A stretch of 64,000 bases of DNA from Eubacterium ruminantium (GTDB lineage: Bacteria > Bacillota > Clostridia > Lachnospirales > Lachnospiraceae), in NCBI GenBank assembly GCA_900108205.1, contig FNUU01000002.1, positions 248,001-312,000 of the forward strand, written 5' to 3'. A program made the position numbers and the translations under genes. The notes beneath the pieces are model-generated. The model worked only from the letters and a program-made list of their open reading frames with translations, made no database searches and was not told where the DNA came from. Below are positions 51,350 through 60,133 of this stretch, in pieces; within the stretch, counting starts at the first letter, position 1, and every line of letters begins with the position of its first letter.

Positions 51350-52264
51350 ATGAAAGAGGTTATAGGTGTACGCTTCAGACAAAACGGAAAGATTTATTTC
51401 TTTGATCCTCTGCAGTACGAGATAGAGACAGGCACTGCCGTGATCGTTGAAACAGCCAGAGGCATAGAATATGGAAGATGCGTACTTGGAAGAAGGCAGA
51501 TAAAGGACGAAAAGCTTGTGGCCGAACTTAAACCGATACTGCGTCTTGCGACGGAGGAGGATAAGAAGACGGCGGAGGCAAATAAGGAAAAGTCGAAGAA
51601 TGCCTTCAGGATATGCAACGAGAAGATTGCTGCTCACGGGCTTAAAATGAAGCTTATTGATGCAGAATATACATTTGATAACAATAAGGTTCTTTTCTAC
51701 TTTACGGCTGACGGAAGAATCGACTTCAGAGAGCTGGTAAAGGATCTTGCTTCTGTTTTCAGAACAAGAATAGAGTTAAGACAGATCGGTGTTCGTGATG
51801 AGACCAAGATCCGAGGAGGTATCGGTATCTGCGGAAGAGGACTCTGCTGTCATGAACATTTATCGGAATTCATTCCGGTATCGATAAAAATGGCAAAGGA
51901 ACAGAATCTTTCCCTCAATCCTACTAAGATTTCGGGCGTATGCGGAAGACTTATGTGCTGTCTTAAGCATGAGCAGGATACTTATGAATTCCTTAACAGC
52001 AGGCTGCCGAATGTCGGAGATACTGTAACAGCCTTTGACGGAACAAAGGGCGAGGTGGCTTCCATAAATGTCCTCAGACAGCTGGTCAAGCTTCTTGTTA
52101 CAGGTGAGGATGATACCAAGGAGCTTGTTGAATATAAGGTTTCAGAGCTCAAATTTAAGCCTCATAAGAGAAGAAGAGATGATAAGGGACTGGATGATAA
52201 GGCTTTGAAGGAACTGGAAGCGTTGGAAAGAAGTGAGGGCGGTTCAAAGCTTAATGATGAATAA
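51350..52264 (+). CDS. ricT: PSP1 domain regulatory protein RicT/YaaT
   Basis: 304 residues with an N-terminal PSP1 domain (VIGVRFRQNGKIYFFDPLQY, VVETARGIEYG) and the C-terminal cysteine set RGGIGICGRGLCCHEHL and ISGVCGRLMCCLKHE. In Bacillus, RicT works with RicA and RicF in an FeS-bearing complex that steers RNase Y and sporulation phosphorelay; the holB-ricT neighbourhood is conserved in Firmicutes. The C-terminal tail is charged and probably disordered. Confidence 0.94.
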   Translation: MKEVIGVRFRQNGKIYFFDPLQYEIETGTAVIVETARGIEYGRCVLGRRQIKDEKLVAELKPILRLATEEDKKTAEANKEKSKNAFRICNEKIAAHGLKMKLIDAEYTFDNNKVLFYFTADGRIDFRELVKDLASVFRTRIELRQIGVRDETKIRGGIGICGRGLCCHEHLSEFIPVSIKMAKEQNLSLNPTKISGVCGRLMCCLKHEQDTYEFLNSRLPNVGDTVTAFDGTKGEVASINVLRQLVKLLVTGEDDTKELVEYKVSELKFKPHKRRRDDKGLDDKALKELEALERSEGGSKLNDE

Positions 52265-52300
52265 CCGGCAAGAAACGGACGGTAAATAAAGGGTTCAGTA

Positions 52301-53083
52301 ATGGAGAATGCTGTTGACAAACAAAATGATTTAAATGCAGCAGATATGGCTGAGAAGATAAAAGCTCTTGTGAGACCCGGAGAACGTGTGGATGATCTTC
52401 AGTGCGGAGGCTTTCTGCTGATACAGAATCCTGAGCATTTCTGCTTTGGGACGGATGCGGTTTTACTCGCAAACTTCGCATCGGGCAGGAAGAGTGCGAA
52501 GGCTGTTGATCTTGGTACGGGAACCGGCATCATTCCGGTGCTTATGCTGGCAAAGGATAAGGCGAGGGAGTTTACAGCTCTTGAGATCCAGGAGGAAATG
52601 GCTGAAATGGCCGGGCGTTCTGCTGAGCTTAATTCTATTTCCGAAAGAATGCATGTGGTAAAGGGTGATATTAAGGATGTAAAAAATCTTTTTCCGCATG
52701 ATTCCTTTGATATAGTTACTTCGAATCCGCCATATATCGTATATGGTGGCGGCTATCATAATCCGGAGGAGAAGGTAAATATAGCGCGTCACGAAATACT
52801 TGTCAGATTGGAGGATGTAGTAAGTGCAGCTTCGTATCTCCTTAAAGGGGGCGGAAGGTTTGCGATGGTTCATAAGCCATTCAGGCTTGGAGAGATTATT
52901 TATTATATGCAGAAATACAAGATCGAGCCTAAACGTATGCAGCTGGTTCAGCCGAAGGAAGGCTGCGAGGCAAATATGGTGCTTATAGAAGGTGTTAAGT
53001 CAGCAAAGAGCGGGCTCAAGGTACTGCCGACTATTAATGTATATAATGCGGATGGGAGTCATATAGACTATGGTAAACTTTAG
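52301..53083 (+). CDS. tRNA1(Val) adenine-N6 methyltransferase-like protein
   Basis: 260 residues. Rossmann SAM domain with VDLGTGTGIIPVLM (motif I), ALEIQEEMAEMAGRS and the amino-methyltransferase motif TSNPPYIVYGGGY (NPPY). This is the TrmN6/YabB family, located after ricT in many Firmicutes. Overlaps the AAA ATPase gene by 14 bases. Confidence 0.92.
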   Translation: MENAVDKQNDLNAADMAEKIKALVRPGERVDDLQCGGFLLIQNPEHFCFGTDAVLLANFASGRKSAKAVDLGTGTGIIPVLMLAKDKAREFTALEIQEEMAEMAGRSAELNSISERMHVVKGDIKDVKNLFPHDSFDIVTSNPPYIVYGGGYHNPEEKVNIARHEILVRLEDVVSAASYLLKGGGRFAMVHKPFRLGEIIYYMQKYKIEPKRMQLVQPKEGCEANMVLIEGVKSAKSGLKVLPTINVYNADGSHIDYGKL

Positions 53084-55082
53084 AAAAAGACTGATTAAAT
53101 GTCAGGATATCTGCAATAAATATGAGAGAAGAATAGAATCGTACAAGATAGAGGGAGACATGTTTTATTCTTTTGTGGATGAAATGATGAACATGGCTTT
53201 TCTTCTTGCGGTCTGCGACGGATATGTTGATATGGCGGAGATCGATACCATAAATTCCAACTTTAACGTCCTCATGGATTATACGATTCTGGCCAGAAGC
53301 TACGGACTTGATTATATGTCTGAGAACAGCTTCCTGAAGAAGATTCCGGAGACTGTGCGCCAGGTAGCGATGCTCGAGAAGAAGGATAAGCTTTTCGGCG
53401 ATACTCTGGATGATGTAAGAGAATTATATCAGGCCTTCAAGCAGTTTGGCGAGATGATAATCACCTGCAATGGTCATAATCTTAAATTTGAGCAGAGACT
53501 GCATGCATTTTTCGTAAATAATATACTTAAATTTATATTTGCTGTTGAATCCTATGATGAGGTTATCAGCGGCCCTATCGAGAGAGTTCTCGGACCGGTT
53601 TCGGTGAGCGATGATGTTCCGCCGACTGAAATGAGACCGGAGGAAGCGAGAGCCATGAATAGCTACAAAGCTTCTATGGGTGCCATTAAGGTCGATAATT
53701 ATAAGCTCATGACGGATAAGAAAGAGGTCGAGAGGCGTGATAAGGCTGCCGGCAACCAGAACAAATGGGGTATCATGGATACCTCGGATGATGATATGTT
53801 CTATGTGGCAGAGCATATGAGCAGAAATGCCATGGACAACTATTTTAATTCGGAACAGGGCAGAAATGAGGGAGCTGCGAATCCACAGGCCGGCAATCAG
53901 GGTGCGTCAAATAATTCCGGATGGAACGGAAACGGTGCTTCGGCGAATAACAGCGGCAGCAGTAAATGGAATATGACAGGTTTCTTCGGACCTATGCAGG
54001 GGGGAACTCCGGTAGAGCAGAATCGTGGAAACAGCATGAATTCAGATTCCGGTGACAGCTTTGGCAGCATTTCCGGTCTGAATAAAAGAGAAGAGGACTG
54101 GCATAGCGGAAGAGACAATAACGCAGGCGGCAAGAAGGATGATTTTTCAAACTGGAAGCTGAACAGCCAGAATACTCAGCCGAAGAATACACAAAACGGA
54201 AATGGTTCGCCTACCGGCAGAGATGATCTCAATATGCAGGAGATAAATAATCTTCTTAAAAATGTTGATGATCTTATCGGTCTGGGGGCGGTTAAAAAAG
54301 AGATACACGATATGGTCAACCTTCTTCTGGTACAGAAGCTTCGTGAAAGAAGAGGCCTTAAGAGTCCTTACATATCAAGGCACCTTGTATTTACGGGTAA
54401 TCCGGGAACAGGTAAGACCACCATCGCAAGATATCTTGGAAAGATATATAAAAACCTGGGAATTCTCAGCACCGGGCAGATGATAGAAACCGACAGGGCC
54501 GGAATGGTTGCGGGTTATATGGGTCAGACGGCTGAGAAGGTAAGAGAAGTAACGGATAAGGCTATGGGAGGCATACTCTTTATAGATGAGGCTTATACAC
54601 TTTCCAATAATAAGGAAGGAGACTTTGGCCAGGAAGCCATTGATACTCTTCTTAAGATAATGGAGGATCACAGAGACGAGCTTATTGTTATAGTTGCCGG
54701 ATATACCAACAGAATGGATGAATTTCTTAATTCGAATCCGGGTCTCAGATCCCGTTTCAGTAAATATATTGCATTTGATGACTATACAAATGAAGAACTG
54801 CTTCAGATATTTAAGAATTACTGTGCTGAGCAGGATTATCATATGGATCAGAGTCTGGAAATAATACTTGTGAAGAAATTCGACGAGCTGCGCCGCAGAG
54901 AGGGAGATAACTTCGGTAATGCCAGAACCGTTCGTAACTATTTTGAAAAGGTTATTTCAAATCAGGCAAACCGTATCATGAAGGACGGAGATTTTACAGG
55001 TGCTTCCGGTTCCATCGGAAAGGCCTTCGGAGACTTTACGGGTGATATGCTTATGACCATAACGGAAGAGGATCTGGATTAG
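53070..55082 (+). CDS. CbxX/SpoVK-type AAA ATPase with TerB-like N-terminal domain
   Basis: 670 residues in three parts: a helical N-terminal domain (about 1-170) with AVCDGYVDMAEID, like a TerB fold; a Gly/Asn/Ser-rich disordered linker (about 225-395); and a single AAA domain (about 400-670) with Walker A GNPGTGKTT near 441, Walker B GGILFIDEAY near 503, NPGLRSRF and a sensor-2 NARTVRNYF. The CbxX/SpoVK group includes Rubisco activase-type remodellers and sporulation protein SpoVK. Client unknown. The start overlaps the methyltransferase gene, so it belongs to that transcript. Confidence 0.88.
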   Translation: MVNFRKRLIKCQDICNKYERRIESYKIEGDMFYSFVDEMMNMAFLLAVCDGYVDMAEIDTINSNFNVLMDYTILARSYGLDYMSENSFLKKIPETVRQVAMLEKKDKLFGDTLDDVRELYQAFKQFGEMIITCNGHNLKFEQRLHAFFVNNILKFIFAVESYDEVISGPIERVLGPVSVSDDVPPTEMRPEEARAMNSYKASMGAIKVDNYKLMTDKKEVERRDKAAGNQNKWGIMDTSDDDMFYVAEHMSRNAMDNYFNSEQGRNEGAANPQAGNQGASNNSGWNGNGASANNSGSSKWNMTGFFGPMQGGTPVEQNRGNSMNSDSGDSFGSISGLNKREEDWHSGRDNNAGGKKDDFSNWKLNSQNTQPKNTQNGNGSPTGRDDLNMQEINNLLKNVDDLIGLGAVKKEIHDMVNLLLVQKLRERRGLKSPYISRHLVFTGNPGTGKTTIARYLGKIYKNLGILSTGQMIETDRAGMVAGYMGQTAEKVREVTDKAMGGILFIDEAYTLSNNKEGDFGQEAIDTLLKIMEDHRDELIVIVAGYTNRMDEFLNSNPGLRSRFSKYIAFDDYTNEELLQIFKNYCAEQDYHMDQSLEIILVKKFDELRRREGDNFGNARTVRNYFEKVISNQANRIMKDGDFTGASGSIGKAFGDFTGDMLMTITEEDLD

Positions 55083-55157
55083 TTTCAAGTGATTTGGTGT
55101 AGTTATTTAGAAACTGATATATTAATATGAGTATTCTAGAAAAAGAGGCTGGAGAAT

Positions 55158-56009
55158 ATGCCGGGAATATTATATCTTGTTGCAACTCCCATAGGAAATC
55201 TTGAGGATATGACATTTCGTGCAGTCAGGATACTTAAGGAAGCAGATCTTATAGCGGCGGAGGATACAAGAAACAGTATCAAGCTGCTGAACCATTTTGA
55301 GATCGATACACCTATGACGAGTTATCATGAATTCAATAAATATGATAAGGCGGATTTTTTGATCGGCAAGCTCAGTGCAGGACAGAATATTGCCCTTATC
55401 ACGGATGCAGGAACGCCGGGCATCTCCGATCCCGGAGAGGTTCTTACTGAAAAATGTTATGAAGCCGGTATCACTGTTGTGCCGGTGCCGGGAGCCTGTG
55501 CAGCGGTAAATGCACTTATTGCATCGGGACAGCCCACCAGAAGATTTGCATTTGAGGCCTTTCTTCCAAGTGATAAAAAAGAAAGAAAAATGGTTCTGGA
55601 AGGTCTGCAGAATGAAACAAGAACTCTTGTTATCTATGAAGCGCCTCACCGTCTTGTCAAGACACTGAAGGAGCTTTATCTCTGCCTTGGGGACAGGGAG
55701 CTTACTCTCTGCAAGGAGCTTACCAAGAAGCATGAAAGCTTCAGGAAAACCACCCTTAAGGAGGCGCTTGATCTTTTTGATACGGAAGAGCCTCGTGGAG
55801 AGTATGTTCTTATAATAAGGGGACGGGATCCTGAAGATATAGAAAAGGATAAGGCGGCTGCCTGGGAAGAGATCTCTGTGGTTGATCATGTTAAAAAATA
55901 TGAGGCAGAGGGAATGACCAGGAAGGAAGCCATAAAAAAGACAGCAGAGGACAGAGGTATTCCGAAGAGAGAGGTCTACGCCGAGGTGGTAAGAGACGGC
56001 GAAGAGTGA
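55158..56009 (+). CDS. rsmI: 16S rRNA (cytidine-1402-2'-O)-methyltransferase
   Basis: 283 residues. The SAM tetrapyrrole-methylase fold with LVATPIGNLEDMTFRAVRIL, AAEDTRNS, LITDAGTPGISDPG and VVPVPGACAAVNALIASG. Modifies C1402 of 16S rRNA in the decoding centre. ATG 55158 follows GGCTGGAGAA. A Lys/Glu-rich tail with EAIKKTAEDRGIPKREVY is normal for the family. Confidence 0.95.
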   Translation: MPGILYLVATPIGNLEDMTFRAVRILKEADLIAAEDTRNSIKLLNHFEIDTPMTSYHEFNKYDKADFLIGKLSAGQNIALITDAGTPGISDPGEVLTEKCYEAGITVVPVPGACAAVNALIASGQPTRRFAFEAFLPSDKKERKMVLEGLQNETRTLVIYEAPHRLVKTLKELYLCLGDRELTLCKELTKKHESFRKTTLKEALDLFDTEEPRGEYVLIIRGRDPEDIEKDKAAAWEEISVVDHVKKYEAEGMTRKEAIKKTAEDRGIPKREVYAEVVRDGEE

Positions 56010-56083
56010 TAGAGATTTGGGTATGTCTATTTTGTGTTATAAATAACAGAAATTTACTATATATAGAAGCAAAAATGGTTTTC

Positions 56084-56120
56084 TTGACAATGCTTTGTAA
56101 TTGTAGTAAAACATTACAAA
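56084..56120 (+). promoter_or_regulatory. Promoter with overlapping dyad operator before the pilus locus
   Basis: TTGACA at 56084-56089 is a perfect -35; a poor -10 (TAAAAC, 56107-56112) lies 17 bp on. TTTGTAAT (56094-56101) and ATTACAAA (56113-56120) form a perfect inverted repeat with an 11-bp centre covering spacer and -10. A repressor on this dyad would block initiation. The rest of the 56010-56228 gap is AT-rich; GAAGCAAAAA at 56066 is a fragment of the two-hairpin repeat. Confidence 0.55.
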
Positions 56121-56228
56121 AGGTTTGAAAAATTGCTTAAAACCTATAAAATTTAACGTTTTATCTGACATCTTTTCTAATTTTTTTAGTGGGAGGTCAG
56201 ATTTTACTGTTTATATTTATGATCGATT

Positions 56229-56885
56229 ATGGATGAAGCAAAGAATAATGAAGTAAAAGATAATAGTTTCGATACAGCTTCCGTAAAGGAAACTAAGTCA
56301 CAGGTCGAGGATAAGATCGGAGATACGGCGTCTGATAATAATGCAGGCGTTAATACCGGGGAAAAGTCTGGTACATCTCAGAAAAAAAAGAAAAAGAAGA
56401 AATCCACCGGCAGACTTGCGGCGGAGTTTTTCATAAAGCTTATCGTGACAGCGCTTGCCATATGGGCGCTGTGTACCTTTGTTATCGGAATATATATAGT
56501 TCACAGCAATTCAGGTTATCCTATGCTTAAGGATGGAGACCTATGCATCATTTACAGGCTGGGAGAGCTTCATTCAGGAGATGAAGTGGCTTACCTGGAG
56601 GGCGGAAAGATCCGGTTTGGAAGGATAGCAGCCATGCCGGGGGACGAGGTCACAATCAGTGAGGAAAATCTTTCCGTAAATGGTTATGGTGTATTTGAAG
56701 ATACCGTTTATCCGACTACCGGCGAAGGAGCGCTAATAAGCTTTCCTTATACGGTTCCGGAGAAAGCGTATTTTATATTAAATGATTACAGGTCTGATGT
56801 GACCGACAGCCGGAGCTACGGCGCGATTGCAAAGAAGAACATTAAAGGTAAAGTGATATTTGTTATGAGAAGAAGGGGGATCTGA
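56229..56885 (+). CDS. Signal peptidase I-like protein of a pilus locus (SipA type)
   Basis: 218 residues: a charged N-terminal ~60 residues with a run of eight Lys, one membrane helix (about 66-92), and an S26-like outside domain. Ser95 lies in SNSGYPMLKDGD, in the place of the catalytic Ser, but the general base stretch reads FGRIAAMPGDEV where active enzymes have a KRV(I/V)G.PGD-type motif, so by my alignment the Lys is Gly131. Pilus-linked SipA of streptococci also lost its catalytic dyad and acts as an assembly helper. No ribosome site is seen before ATG 56229, the first in-frame ATG after a stop. Confidence 0.82.
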   Translation: MDEAKNNEVKDNSFDTASVKETKSQVEDKIGDTASDNNAGVNTGEKSGTSQKKKKKKKSTGRLAAEFFIKLIVTALAIWALCTFVIGIYIVHSNSGYPMLKDGDLCIIYRLGELHSGDEVAYLEGGKIRFGRIAAMPGDEVTISEENLSVNGYGVFEDTVYPTTGEGALISFPYTVPEKAYFILNDYRSDVTDSRSYGAIAKKNIKGKVIFVMRRRGI

Positions 56886-57077
56886 TCTGACTATTCATTA
56901 TACGACTTATTAGATAAGTTCTAATTTAGTTATTACTGTTCACACACATTTTATAAGTAAATATTCATAGAATCTTTACAGGCGTGGTTTTTTATACTCC
57001 ATGTTCTGTTTTGATATATGTAACCAATAAACGGGAATCTTGCGAAACTTTGCCGAAGGGCAGGGTTTATTCGTGTT

Positions 57078-57153
57078 TTTGTTTTTCTTGATAAGATACC
57101 GGAGGGACTTTAATCCCAGAGGATTATGAGATGCGGTTTTGCTTCTCAATATG
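57078..57153 (-). repeat. Two-hairpin intergenic repeat, copy F (minus orientation, full length)
   Basis: On the minus strand: ATATTGAGAAGCAAAACCGC, then ATCTCATAATCCTCTGGGAT, TAAAGTCCCTCCGG and TATCTTATCAAGAAAAACA. It matches copy A from end to end. It lies in the 371-bp leader between the signal peptidase and pilin genes; the remaining leader shows no gene. Confidence 0.8.
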
Positions 57154-57256
57154 TATTTGAAAGAATAACATGCATGAAAACAGTAGGAATCCCACAAGAT
57201 TGTCCTGATGTGAAAAAGAGGGTCACACAGGAGAAATTTCTCGCGGAGGTAAAAAT

Positions 57257-58507
57257 ATGGAGAGAAGAAAAATCAGAGGCAGACTTGCCTCACTCATCGC
57301 ATTAGTGCTCCTTGTGGCACTGATGTCAGTTCCTGCGTATGCGGATAATTATACTGCGATTGCAGGAACTACAACAAGCTTTAATAAGTATCTTGTAGTT
57401 GATTCAGATGCAAATATTCCGGCAGCAGAATTTTCATTTACAGTTGCGGAAGGTGTTGCTGTTACTCCAACCAGTGCAGATGAGGTTCAGGTGTATGCCG
57501 GTCCTACTCCCGGCAATGTTGTAGTTGGCGATGCAGGCACGACAACATTTACAGCCGGACAGGCTACAACACCGGGAACTGCTACAGATGGTATTGTCAA
57601 TACAACTGCCAAGAAATATGCTAAAAATACAGTTACTGTAGATTTTACGAATGTATCATTTTCAAATCCGGGCGTATTTAGATATGTGATCACAGAAACA
57701 GCTCAGGCTGATGGAAGCGCTTATACAAATGACAGCGTTACAACCAGAACATTAGATGTATACGTTCAGGATGATAATGGCACTCTGGCAATTCAGGGAT
57801 ATGTTATGTATAACGGAACAGTTACAAATGCACCTAAGGCAACAGCAACTGATCCGGGTGAGACTCCAAATGGTGCGGAACCTACCGGTGCGGTAAAAAG
57901 CGATAAGTTCATTAACTCATACACAACATACGATCTTACATTTGGTAAGCAGGTAACAGGTAATCAGGGTTCAAAGGATAAGTTTTTCCAGTTTACCGTT
58001 AAGCTTGCAGGGGCTGAGATTGGTGATGCAAACCTTTATACAGTAGAAACTACAGGATATGATCTTGCACCATCCAAGACCGCGTCAACATCGTATACAA
58101 CACTTACGCAGCCGGTAGATGCAGATGGAGATCAGAATAATGGCCTTCAGCTTACAGGCGCAACTCTTAAAGCGGGTGCGGTGTTCTATCTTAAGCATGG
58201 TCAGTATGTAAAGATTGATGGTATTGCGAAGGGTGCAACCTATGAAGTAACAGAGGTTGCCGAGGATTACACATCAACAGGCGCTTCTGACACCAGAACA
58301 GTAACCTTCAGTACAATAAATGCAACCAATACAACATCAGGAACAATCGATGCAGATAAGATCACAGGTTTCGTAAATGAAAAGGGCGGTGTTATCCCTA
58401 CAGGTATCCTTCTTTCTGCTACACCATGGATCATCCTTGGAGTTGTAGTTGTTGCAGGTATCGTTTTCTTTGCTATCCGTTCAAAGAAGAAGTATGAGGA
58501 AGAATAA
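57257..58507 (+). CDS. Sortase-anchored pilin with isopeptide-type domains
   Basis: 416 residues: signal peptide at 1-29 (ending VPAYA), two Spy0128/FctA-like beta-sandwich pilin domains (first about 33-215 with FSFTVAEG, FSNPGVFRYVITE and TLDVYVQ; second about 225-370 with LTFGKQVTGNQGSKDKFFQF), then a sorting signal IPTG near 379-382, a hydrophobic helix and RSKKKYEEE tail. Lys and Asn/Asp/Glu patterns such as LTFGKQ and YEVTE are those that form internal isopeptide bonds in this family. Probably the pilus backbone. Strong GCGGAGG ribosome site. Confidence 0.9.
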   Translation: MERRKIRGRLASLIALVLLVALMSVPAYADNYTAIAGTTTSFNKYLVVDSDANIPAAEFSFTVAEGVAVTPTSADEVQVYAGPTPGNVVVGDAGTTTFTAGQATTPGTATDGIVNTTAKKYAKNTVTVDFTNVSFSNPGVFRYVITETAQADGSAYTNDSVTTRTLDVYVQDDNGTLAIQGYVMYNGTVTNAPKATATDPGETPNGAEPTGAVKSDKFINSYTTYDLTFGKQVTGNQGSKDKFFQFTVKLAGAEIGDANLYTVETTGYDLAPSKTASTSYTTLTQPVDADGDQNNGLQLTGATLKAGAVFYLKHGQYVKIDGIAKGATYEVTEVAEDYTSTGASDTRTVTFSTINATNTTSGTIDADKITGFVNEKGGVIPTGILLSATPWIILGVVVVAGIVFFAIRSKKKYEEE

Positions 58508-58560
58508 TCAGTATCTGAAATAGATGCAGAACAGACAGCGGATATATCGGAGACAATAAG

Positions 58561-59268
58561 ATGAACATGAGAAAATTCTGGATAAAAATGAATATCCTCT
58601 ATGAGAAACTCATGCTCTTTGCATTTGTGGCAGTATTACTGATAGTTATTTATGGACTGTATGACAGCTGGTATGTATTTAATAATGCGAAGGATTCCAG
58701 CTATCTGAAGTATAAGCCTTCCGTGGGAGAAAGTATTCCGGAGGAGGTTCCTATCACGGATGATATGGTGGCCTGGATAACTATCGATGGCACAAATATA
58801 GATTATCCTGTTATGCAGGGAGAAGATAATTCAAAATATCTGAATGTAAATCCTTACGGAGAATATGCTCTGTCGGGAAGTATTTTCCTGGACAGCAGAA
58901 ACAGCGGGGATTTTTCAGATCCATATTCAATACTTTACGGACATCATATGGAATATGGTGTTATGTTCGGCGCGCTGGATGAATATCTGGACGAATCCTA
59001 TCTGAAGGCGCACAGTGACGGAACGCTTCTGGTCGGAAGGACCAATGTTGTAAGTCACAGGCTGAAGATATTTGCTGCGGCAAAGGTAAATGTATATGAA
59101 GAGAAGGAATTCTTTGATCCCGACATAGAAGATCTGGATAAAAAAATTCTGGAAAATGCGAAGGTATATGATGCTTCGGTTCCGAAAACCGGATGTATAC
59201 TTGCGCTTTCCACCTGTACAGAACCGGTATCCCAAAATCGGTTGATAGTATTTTGCTATATATACTGA
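58561..59268 (+). CDS. Class B sortase, pilus polymerising
   Basis: 235 residues with one N-terminal membrane helix (about 18-40) and the SrtB fold: ITIDGTNIDYPVMQGEDNSKYL, YGHHMEYGVMFG (catalytic His128 by position), LALSTCTE (Cys219) and NRLIVF (Arg near 227). It cleaves the sorting signals of the flanking pilins (IPTG- and VKTG-like) and joins subunits. It lies between the two pilin genes, in line with a dedicated pilus sortase. Confidence 0.94.
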   Translation: MNMRKFWIKMNILYEKLMLFAFVAVLLIVIYGLYDSWYVFNNAKDSSYLKYKPSVGESIPEEVPITDDMVAWITIDGTNIDYPVMQGEDNSKYLNVNPYGEYALSGSIFLDSRNSGDFSDPYSILYGHHMEYGVMFGALDEYLDESYLKAHSDGTLLVGRTNVVSHRLKIFAAAKVNVYEEKEFFDPDIEDLDKKILENAKVYDASVPKTGCILALSTCTEPVSQNRLIVFCYIY

Positions 59269-59306
59269 GTTGGAGCTTGGTATATGCAAAAAATTTGAGG
59301 GGAAAT

Positions 59307-60038
59307 ATGATATATAAAAATCAGTTACATATATCAAAACTTAATTTCGCGAGAATAATCACAGCCGGCATGATTTTAACAGTCATGCTGGCCTGTGGTT
59401 TTTGTTGTGTTTTAAGAAGTGTAGCTGCTGAAGGCGCATATAAACCCCTTGAAATTGAAATAAACTTTGAATGTATAGAGAATCTGAAGCTCCCTGCCGG
59501 AAGTTACAACATAGAGATAAGTCCCGGAAAAGAGGAATTTCCGGTTCCTGATAAAAACGTTGTCAGGATAAATGATGGTGCGGGAAGCTTTAATCTTACT
59601 ATACTTGAGCCTGGAGATTATACGTATCTGGTTTTCCAGCAAAAGGGATCTGATGAAGATGTCATTTATGATGATACGGTTTATGAGATTCATATAACGG
59701 TTATGAATAAAAATACCGAAGAGGATACTCAGGCGGTGGAGGATGGCCGCGAGGAGCTGATATATTATATGTCGGTTAATTACGCAGGTACGGACAAGAA
59801 GCCTGAATATATAGAATTTGTAAATGAATCTGCCGGGGTTGGTACGGAAACCACCGAAACGACTACAGAAAGCAGCACGGACGGCAGTTCGGAAGGTAGT
59901 TCGGACGGCGTTAAGACCGGAGACAGTACAGATATCGGATTTCTGATGTCTGTGATGGGAATTTCGGCAGCAGCAGTATTTATTCTGATCTTTCTCAAAA
60001 TCAGTTCCGATAAAAAGCGGGCTGAGGAAGAGGAATAA
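59307..60038 (+). CDS. Minor pilin / pilus base protein with VKTG-type sorting signal
   Basis: 243 residues from ATG 59307 (GAGGGG before it; the earlier ATG 59193 would overlap the sortase gene by 76 bases). Signal peptide about 1-42, a single FctA-like beta domain (about 46-170, FNLTILEPGDYTYLVFQ, DDTVYEIHITV), a Thr/Ser/Glu stalk, VKTGD near 201-205, a membrane helix and a KKRAEEEE tail. Its small size and single domain are those of pilus base or linker subunits. Confidence 0.87.
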   Translation: MIYKNQLHISKLNFARIITAGMILTVMLACGFCCVLRSVAAEGAYKPLEIEINFECIENLKLPAGSYNIEISPGKEEFPVPDKNVVRINDGAGSFNLTILEPGDYTYLVFQQKGSDEDVIYDDTVYEIHITVMNKNTEEDTQAVEDGREELIYYMSVNYAGTDKKPEYIEFVNESAGVGTETTETTTESSTDGSSEGSSDGVKTGDSTDIGFLMSVMGISAAAVFILIFLKISSDKKRAEEEE

Positions 60039-60133
60039 GAGAGAGAAACAATAATATGATGAATACGATGTATTTGGGTAAATGATGCCTCAGCAGGTAT
60101 CGGACATAGACTAAGGAAAGGAGGAAGCGATAG

